A stretch of 64,000 bases of DNA, from positions 1 through 64,000 of the forward strand of contig CBETVX010000010.1 of NCBI GenBank assembly GCA_965539935.1. Direction: 5' to 3'. This stretch comes from CBETVX01 sp965539935. GTDB lineage: Bacteria; Bacillota; Clostridia; Peptostreptococcales; Caminicellaceae. Shown piece by piece: positions 59,285 through 64,000 of the stretch. The notes under the pieces were generated by a model. The model saw nothing but the letters and a program-made list of their open reading frames with translations, had not been told where the DNA came from and did no database searches. Every line of letters starts with the position of its first letter. Positions within the stretch are counted from its first letter, which is position 1. A program made the translations under genes and the position numbers.

Positions 59285-60022
59285 TTACACCAGTCTCATT
59301 ATAATTGGGATTAGAAACACAAACAAAATTTCCGATATTTCACATAATGCCCCTAAAGTATCTTCTGTCATACCATCTATCTTATTGGAAATATGTTTTG
59401 TATATTGTTTAGTAAAAATAAATAGAAGTAAAATGCTTAGTATTGAAGGTATATATATCAAAGATAATAACATTGTCATAAAAAAAGTTATTAAAAATTT
59501 CTTACTGTCTACCTTCCCAATAATCATACTACCCATACCATAGTTTAGTGATGGCTCCGATATCATACATGCATAAACTAAATTTAATCGAGAATAAACA
59601 GGCATAAGCAATAAAATAGGATAGATATTAGGTACTGATATTTCATTTATTAATACAATTTTTATCATTAATAGAAGTATAATTGCTATAGCTCCCTTTG
59701 TTCCAAGTCTTCTATCTTCCATTATTTCTAAAATTCTATCTTTTTGTCTATTACTATATACTCCATCGAAAGTATTTGCTAATCCATCTAGATTAAGTCC
59801 ACCCGTTATAAATATCTCCATAGCAACTGCAAAAACTGACCCTAAAAGTTTGCCCAATATCAGGTCTCCTATATAATAACTACTTAAAATTATCATACCC
59901 ATTATCAATCCGACTATTGGAAAATAGATTATTCCTTCTATAAAATCTTTTTCTTCTACTTTCAAACTTATATTTATAGGTATTCTTGTTAAAAATTGAA
60001 TAGCTAGGATAAATCTTTTCAT
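59285..60022 (-). CDS. cobS: Adenosylcobinamide-GDP ribazoletransferase (cobalamin synthase)
   Basis: A 245-residue membrane protein joining alpha-ribazole to adenosylcobinamide-GDP in the last step of cobalamin synthesis. The motif TRIPIN at the start, GGLNLDGLANTFDGVYSN with the metal-binding aspartates near residue 72-89, and several hydrophobic helices are typical. No other cobalamin genes are in the window except the cobC-like remnant downstream. Whether it serves de novo synthesis or salvage cannot be decided. Confidence 0.93.
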   Translation of the reverse strand: MKRFILAIQFLTRIPINISLKVEEKDFIEGIIYFPIVGLIMGMIILSSYYIGDLILGKLLGSVFAVAMEIFITGGLNLDGLANTFDGVYSNRQKDRILEIMEDRRLGTKGAIAIILLLMIKIVLINEISVPNIYPILLLMPVYSRLNLVYACMISEPSLNYGMGSMIIGKVDSKKFLITFFMTMLLSLIYIPSILSILLLFIFTKQYTKHISNKIDGMTEDTLGALCEISEILFVFLIPIIMRLV

Positions 60023-60211
60023 AAATAATCCCCTTTAATTAATTTTAATAGATATACAAAAACTTGAAAACAAAGCAAATTTGATTTTACATCTAGCTTT
60101 TGATTTATTCTGCCAACACTATCTATAAATACTCTAGATAATCTATTTCAAGGCACTATTTTTATCAAGAATTAATTTTTTAGTTTTTCTTTGAAATCAC
60201 TTCTATTACCT

Positions 60212-60243
60212 CAAAAAAATTATGCCCTAAGTATATAGGACAT
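60212..60243 (-). terminator. Intrinsic terminator after ybjQ
   Basis: Eight-bp stem ATGTCCTA with TAGGGCAT (one mismatch), six-base loop, then seven T residues on the minus strand. Confidence 0.82.
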
Positions 60244-60280
60244 TATAATTATATAGGATATTTATATAATCTAGCAAATA

Positions 60281-60595
60281 TTATTTAACTCTTACAGCAG
60301 TACCATAAACTAATAGCTCTGCTGCTCCCTGCATAATAGCAGAGGTTGCAAATCTTATATTAACTATGGCATTTGCTCCCTTTTGCTCTGCATCTTCTAC
60401 CATTCTTTTAATGGCAATTTTCCTAGCATCTTCAAACATTTCTGTATATTCCTTTATTTCCCCACCTACTAGGGTTTTAAGTCCCGCCAATATATCTTTC
60501 CCTAAGTGTTTAGACTGTATAGTACTTCCCCTTACTAACCCTATTACTTCTTCAATCTCCTTTCCAACAATTTCATTAGTACTTACCAGAATCAT
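60281..60595 (-). CDS. YbjQ/UPF0145 family protein
   Basis: A 104-residue protein with the YbjQ pattern: ILVSTNEIVGKEIEEVIGLVRG at the start, GLKTLVGGEIKEYTEM in the middle and GANAIVNIRFATS then ELLVYGTAVRV near the end. These small proteins form pentameric rings and have been called heavy-metal-binding, but function is not settled. The start overlaps the upstream small membrane-protein gene by 20 bases, so both come from one transcript with the lipase-like gene. Confidence 0.9.
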   Translation of the reverse strand: MILVSTNEIVGKEIEEVIGLVRGSTIQSKHLGKDILAGLKTLVGGEIKEYTEMFEDARKIAIKRMVEDAEQKGANAIVNIRFATSAIMQGAAELLVYGTAVRVK

Positions 60596-60788
60596 TTTTT
60601 TCTTTTTCCTCCTTTCTTCTTTGGAAAATTTGACTTCCTATTATCCCTACAACTCCAACAATTACCAGGGATAACCCAATCTTAATTGTAACTGGGATTG
60701 AAAAATCTAGTATAATATTGTAAATTCCATAACCTATAAGAACTAATATTCCAATAATAATGAGATAATACCCCATCTTACTAATCAT
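60576..60788 (-). CDS. Small two-helix membrane protein
   Basis: A 70-residue protein with two hydrophobic helices (YYLIIIGILVLIGYGIYNII and about residues 35-52) and a strongly charged C-terminal tail (QRRKEEKEKNDSGKY). I do not recognise a family. It overlaps the lipase-like gene by four bases upstream and ybjQ by 20 bases downstream, so it is translated as part of a three-gene unit. The topology suggests a membrane anchor for its soluble neighbours, but that is a guess. Confidence 0.75.
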   Translation of the reverse strand: MISKMGYYLIIIGILVLIGYGIYNIILDFSIPVTIKIGLSLVIVGVVGIIGSQIFQRRKEEKEKNDSGKY

Positions 60789-62125
60789 ATAATTGCCACA
60801 TCCTCTTTTCTCTTAGTTTCATACTTCCTATCAATAATTATTTTGTCATTTTTACTTAAATTAATATCAATTATGTTTTTTTCAAGTGCTTGATATTTAA
60901 TTTTAATACAGTTTAAATTGCTACCTTGTATTATTACCCATATTATATTATTAGGAAATTTACTAACAAATATTTTGCTTCCTTTCATTTTCATATCTTC
61001 ATTTAACTTTATCCATTTTGTTTCAAATTCACTTCTTATATATATATTCCCTTTTCCCTTTATTCTTAAGCTTATATATTCATTATAATATTTAGGAATT
61101 TTATGTCTACTGGCTCTAAGAAAATTGGTATTCTTTAATAACTTCTTATTTATTATATATTTGCTTTTAAGTAGTATATCTGAATGACTACCCTGTAATA
61201 TATATCTATCTCCACCTAATACTCCTACACTTTTAGCAAGTACCGTCCCGTCTCCCTCTTTACTTTTATAAACTCCAATTACTTTCCCATCTTGCCATGA
61301 CTTTCCTTCTTTATTATTTGATATGTTAAAATATTTATCTGTATCATTTCCAACACCTGCTATTGTTGTTATTTTAATATTCCTTTTAAATAATATTTCC
61401 ACTTCACTATTCAATTTATCGAGAAAATAATTTTTTTCTTCCATCATTCCGTAGGGTAAAAATACCATGAAGCCATTTGTATCTTTATAATAAAGATAAT
61501 TTCCATATTGAGCATTAGGTAGCAGATCTCCTACTCCTTTTATATGCGCTCTAATAGTTTCAATATTGTCTAAATTATATCTTTTGCTTAATATCCAAAT
61601 ATATCCATCCACTATTGCTTCAAATATGTTTCCTTTTAATTTACCCTTATCGGGAACTTTTCCTCCGCTCCAGAAAATATACGCTTTAGCTGACCCTGCA
61701 TTTGGAGTTCCTATCATAATTAAGTTTTGTACATCATCTTTATAATAATTACTTTGAACATATGCCCTTGCTATTAAGCCACCCATGCTATGGCATATTA
61801 GATCTACTTTAGGCGAAAAGGTTTTGTTCTTAACATATTTAATCTTTTCATATAAAAACTCCCTTGCAGAATAATCACAACTCTTTCTCCAATCATAAAA
61901 TGATATAAATAGATTTTTATCTCTTTTGTAACCTAGTTCTTCAAGCATTTCTAAAAAAGGAATATAGATGCTCTTTGCCATACCAAATCCCCAGTCACCT
62001 GTACCAGGTATAATATCATCTCCCATTGAACCTAATAGACCTGGAACAAATATTAAGGGTCTTTTTTTATTCAGTAGTTCTTTTTGATAATCATAATAAC
62101 TATCGACTAAGTACATATAATCCAT
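60785..62125 (-). CDS. Alpha/beta-hydrolase, lipase/acyltransferase-like
   Basis: A 446-residue protein with an LCAT/PGAP1-like alpha/beta-hydrolase domain. The oxyanion region is FVPGLLGSMGDD near residue 26, and the nucleophile elbow is CHSMGGLIARAY with Ser113. GTPNAGSAKAYIFWSGG follows. The aspartate and histidine of the triad are probably in the region around residues 280-320 (EGDGTVLAKSVG and LQGSHSDIL). The last 120 residues look like a beta-rich domain. There is no signal peptide, so it is presumably cytosolic or binds the membrane from inside, unless exported by another route. The substrate is unknown, perhaps a lipid. Confidence 0.8.
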   Translation of the reverse strand: MDYMYLVDSYYDYQKELLNKKRPLIFVPGLLGSMGDDIIPGTGDWGFGMAKSIYIPFLEMLEELGYKRDKNLFISFYDWRKSCDYSAREFLYEKIKYVKNKTFSPKVDLICHSMGGLIARAYVQSNYYKDDVQNLIMIGTPNAGSAKAYIFWSGGKVPDKGKLKGNIFEAIVDGYIWILSKRYNLDNIETIRAHIKGVGDLLPNAQYGNYLYYKDTNGFMVFLPYGMMEEKNYFLDKLNSEVEILFKRNIKITTIAGVGNDTDKYFNISNNKEGKSWQDGKVIGVYKSKEGDGTVLAKSVGVLGGDRYILQGSHSDILLKSKYIINKKLLKNTNFLRASRHKIPKYYNEYISLRIKGKGNIYIRSEFETKWIKLNEDMKMKGSKIFVSKFPNNIIWVIIQGSNLNCIKIKYQALEKNIIDINLSKNDKIIIDRKYETKRKEDVAII

Positions 62126-62149
62126 TTATATTTCCCCCTTAAAAAAATA

Positions 62150-62177
62150 AAGAGTTGCTATTGATATAACAACTCTT
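62150..62177 (-). terminator. Intrinsic terminator after the DUF2225 gene
   Basis: Eight-bp stem AAGAGTTG with CAACTCTT, 12-base loop, then TTTATTTTTTT on the minus strand. Confidence 0.88.
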
Positions 62178-62218
62178 CATTGGTAATATTCATCTATGAA
62201 ATTTTTATTTACAAATAT

Positions 62219-62926
62219 TTAACTAGTCTTTAATTGGTTTTTTCTTAAACTATTTTCTTCCCTAGCAAGGCTCCACTGCTGCCTAGCTTTAAGCTTTATA
62301 TGTCTTTTTCTGTTTATATCTGGATTACTAAGGGCCTTATCAAACCATTTAACTGCTTCTTTATAGTTTCCTATTCTCCTATTTAGCTCTCCTAAAAGGT
62401 ATAGCATAATAACCTCATCGTAATCTTCTTTATCTATCCTTTCCAATGTGTAAGCTTCATAAAAAGAATCAATTGTGTATTTAATAAATTCTTTTTCCCT
62501 ATCATTATTGATATATCTATAAAACCAGGCTAATCTTAAACACAGTTTTCCTATTGTAGACTTTGGTGAATGAATTATTTGATGGTTTAAAAGGGCTAGT
62601 TTGTATACTTCAATTGCATCTTCTAATTTTCTTTTTTCTCCATAACTTCTCTGATTCCATTTTGATGATATAGTTTTTTTAATAATTTCCTTATTTCTTT
62701 CAGAGATTTTTGTGAAATCACTTTCTAAGGCTGCATATCCACAGTTTGGACATACATATACAGAATAAAATAAAGGATTTTCACTTTTATAATGGGGACA
62801 AAAATCTTCATCTCGATTTACTATTCTTATAGCTGAAGTCCTTACTTTTTTTGTATCAAAGTCTATTCCACATACAGGACAGTTTATTTGCTTATTATAT
62901 AAATTGTCATTTATCCCTTGATTCAT
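62219..62926 (-). CDS. DUF2225 family protein with zinc-ribbon-like and TPR-like parts
   Basis: A 235-residue protein. The N-terminal third has two cysteine pairs, CPVCGIDFDTKKVR and CPNCGYAALESDF, plus DFCPHY, the DUF2225 zinc-binding pattern. The remainder is helical with a TPR-like repeat (LLGELNRRIGNYKEAVKWFDKAL). ATG 62926 follows GGGGTG; an in-frame GTG at 62932 overlaps that site. It begins 18 bases after the VanW gene. Function is not known. Confidence 0.85.
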   Translation of the reverse strand: MNQGINDNLYNKQINCPVCGIDFDTKKVRTSAIRIVNRDEDFCPHYKSENPLFYSVYVCPNCGYAALESDFTKISERNKEIIKKTISSKWNQRSYGEKRKLEDAIEVYKLALLNHQIIHSPKSTIGKLCLRLAWFYRYINNDREKEFIKYTIDSFYEAYTLERIDKEDYDEVIMLYLLGELNRRIGNYKEAVKWFDKALSNPDINRKRHIKLKARQQWSLAREENSLRKNQLKTS

Positions 62927-62944
62927 TCTCACACCCCATATTAT

Positions 62945-64000
62945 TTATTGAACATCTCCATGATGTCTTTGAATATTATTAACTTTATTATCATCGTTTC
63001 CATCTTTATCTTCGTCATTTTTGCTTTTGTTTTGTTTTTTTGTCCCTCTAATTACAACTCTATTTTTAGGCCTATAATAGTCATATGAGATTTTTTCTCT
63101 TCTTATTTCTCTACCGTTTTCATATTCGATCATATAAGTGGATACCCTATATCCATCCCGCCCTTTTTCTTTTACAATCTCTTGTCCCTCATACATATTG
63201 CTGTCATAAATTACTTCAGTTTTTCTCTTAATAACATCATCAACCTCACTTGTAAACTTTATCTCTCTATTACTTGTTTTTTGTCCATATATATTTACCG
63301 TAAGTTTATTTCCAGAAACATAACTCTCTATATATATGGGATATTCTGTAGAATTTTTAAATTTGAAATCCAACACCCCATAGGATACTGTTGCGTCTAA
63401 TCCCTTCGGAACATATGTAGAAGGAATTGAATGATTAGTTCTTTCCACTATCTCTAGTCTACTTCTAAGTACACTATTATATATGGTGCTTGATACTTGA
63501 CATACTCCTCCTCCAATCCCGTCCACAAGTTCCCCTTTAAATATTACTGGAGCAGTTTTATAGCCATTATTAGGTGTTCGAGGCCCTACTATGTCATTAA
63601 AAGAAAAAACATCTCCTGGCAAAAGAACTGTTCCATCAATAGCATTTGATGCCAATTTTATATTATGACTTCTTCCTACAACTGACGAATTAAATTCAGT
63701 AGTATATGAACCTAAAAGATGGTCTATAGTATTAAGAATCTCAGCAGTAGTTTTGGGATATATTTCTTTAACTATTAAATCTACAACCACTGTATCGAAA
63801 TACCCACTATTCCCAAGTTTTTCTTGAATCTTAGATATGGTATTTTCTTTATCTAATTGATAGCCTATTTTACCTTCATTTATAATAAACTTTCCTTCTT
63901 GTCTTTTTATAGTAGCATCAATAGGACTTTGATTTATTTCTTTTGCGATATTATCAAGAATACTATTAATTTTATTTATATCTACTGAAGATTCTATAGA
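62945..64000 (-). CDS. VanW family protein, 5' end beyond the window
   Basis: At least 351 residues, open to the window edge in the same frame, so the gene continues beyond 64000; a GTG at 63790 is internal. The visible N-terminal part (64000 to about 63790) reads as a peptidoglycan-binding-like domain (INEGKIGYQLDKENT). VanW follows with LPGDVFSFNDIVGP and GIGGGVCQVSSTIYN near its core, then a G5-like region with DSNMYEGQEIVKEKGRDGY and a low-complexity Lys/Asp/Asn tail. VanW proteins are cell-wall-linked and were first seen in vancomycin resistance clusters, but no resistance genes are here. A wall or spore-envelope role is more likely. Confidence 0.9.
   Translation of the reverse strand, partial: SIESSVDINKINSILDNIAKEINQSPIDATIKRQEGKFIINEGKIGYQLDKENTISKIQEKLGNSGYFDTVVVDLIVKEIYPKTTAEILNTIDHLLGSYTTEFNSSVVGRSHNIKLASNAIDGTVLLPGDVFSFNDIVGPRTPNNGYKTAPVIFKGELVDGIGGGVCQVSSTIYNSVLRSRLEIVERTNHSIPSTYVPKGLDATVSYGVLDFKFKNSTEYPIYIESYVSGNKLTVNIYGQKTSNREIKFTSEVDDVIKRKTEVIYDSNMYEGQEIVKEKGRDGYRVSTYMIEYENGREIRREKISYDYYRPKNRVVIRGTKKQNKSKNDEDKDGNDDNKVNNIQRHHGDVQ

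Noticed and set aside
62945..63790. VanW gene starting at GTG 63790
   Set aside because: The same frame stays open to the window edge and encodes a plausible upstream domain, so 63790 is internal and the gene is truncated by the window.
62945..64000. Vancomycin resistance locus
   Set aside because: VanW-domain proteins are widespread in Firmicutes without resistance, and no vanHAX-like genes or VanR/VanS pair are present.
1..64000. CRISPR arrays, IS elements or prophage genes
   Set aside because: No regularly spaced repeats, transposases, integrases or phage structural genes were seen on either strand. The only mobile-type element is the group I intron.

Overview
The window looks like the chromosome of a low-GC, Gram-positive anaerobe of the class Clostridia or Tissierellia that ferments amino acids. 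The evidence is the AT-rich sequence with strong GGAGG-type ribosome binding sites, the complete glycine reductase (grd) and D-proline reductase (prd) gene sets with four TGA-encoded selenocysteines, a glycine riboswitch, and a pyrophosphate-driven ion pump. I would not name a genus from sequence alone. There are no rRNA or tRNA genes, no IS elements and no CRISPR array. Almost everything from 5.9 kb onward is on the minus strand.

Region by region. 1-5.9 kb (+): a thiamine operon (end of thiS, thiF, thiG, thiH, a thiD2-thiE fusion, thiC and a ThiE/TenI-like gene), closed by a bidirectional terminator. 5.9-10.8 kb: an aminotransferase, a MazG-like pyrophosphohydrolase, and a gltS plus RraA-family pair divergent from a LysR regulator. 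10.9-18.1 kb (-): the secG, rnr, smpB, ssrA translation-rescue block, with a HAD hydrolase, a small UPF0180-like gene and hppA inserted. The tmRNA gene is interrupted in its T loop by a 334-nt group I intron without an ORF, which is the most unusual feature here. 18.2-25.4 kb (-): the glycolytic operon cggR-gap-pgk-tpiA-eno, lacking pgm, preceded by rpoN. 25.4-30.2 kb (-): a BMP-lipoprotein nucleoside ABC importer.

30.3-38.7 kb (-): the glycine reductase operon. A housekeeping-type promoter leads into a tandem glycine riboswitch and a terminator hairpin, then grdX, trxB, trxA, grdE, grdA(Sec), grdB(Sec), grdC and grdD. 38.7-41.6 kb (-): two DegV proteins and a DUF362/ferredoxin protein. 41.8-42.6 kb (+): proC. 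42.7-52.3 kb (-): the proline reductase locus prdR, prdC(Sec), prdA, a small gene, prdB(Sec), prdD, prdE, prdF and a TauE/SafE permease gene. A near-consensus sigma-54 promoter lies before prdC, matching PrdR as a sigma-54 activator and the rpoN gene in the same window. 52.4-64 kb (-): a Na/Pi cotransporter, trmL, cheX, two more DUF362 proteins, uppP, cobS followed by a decayed cobC-like remnant, a ybjQ cluster with a lipase-like protein, a DUF2225 protein and a VanW protein cut by the window end.

How it fits together: thioredoxin and thioredoxin reductase feed electrons to the Grd selenoenzymes, giving acetyl phosphate from glycine. PrdC feeds PrdA/PrdB, which reduce D-proline made by PrdF. 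ProC links proline to pyrroline-5-carboxylate. These are the reductive arms of Stickland fermentation. I did not find a clearly unknown system. The best leads are the tmRNA intron, the PrdD/PrdE pair split exactly at the PrdA self-cleavage point, and two unexplained genes inside the prd operon (the 89-residue protein and the TauE permease).
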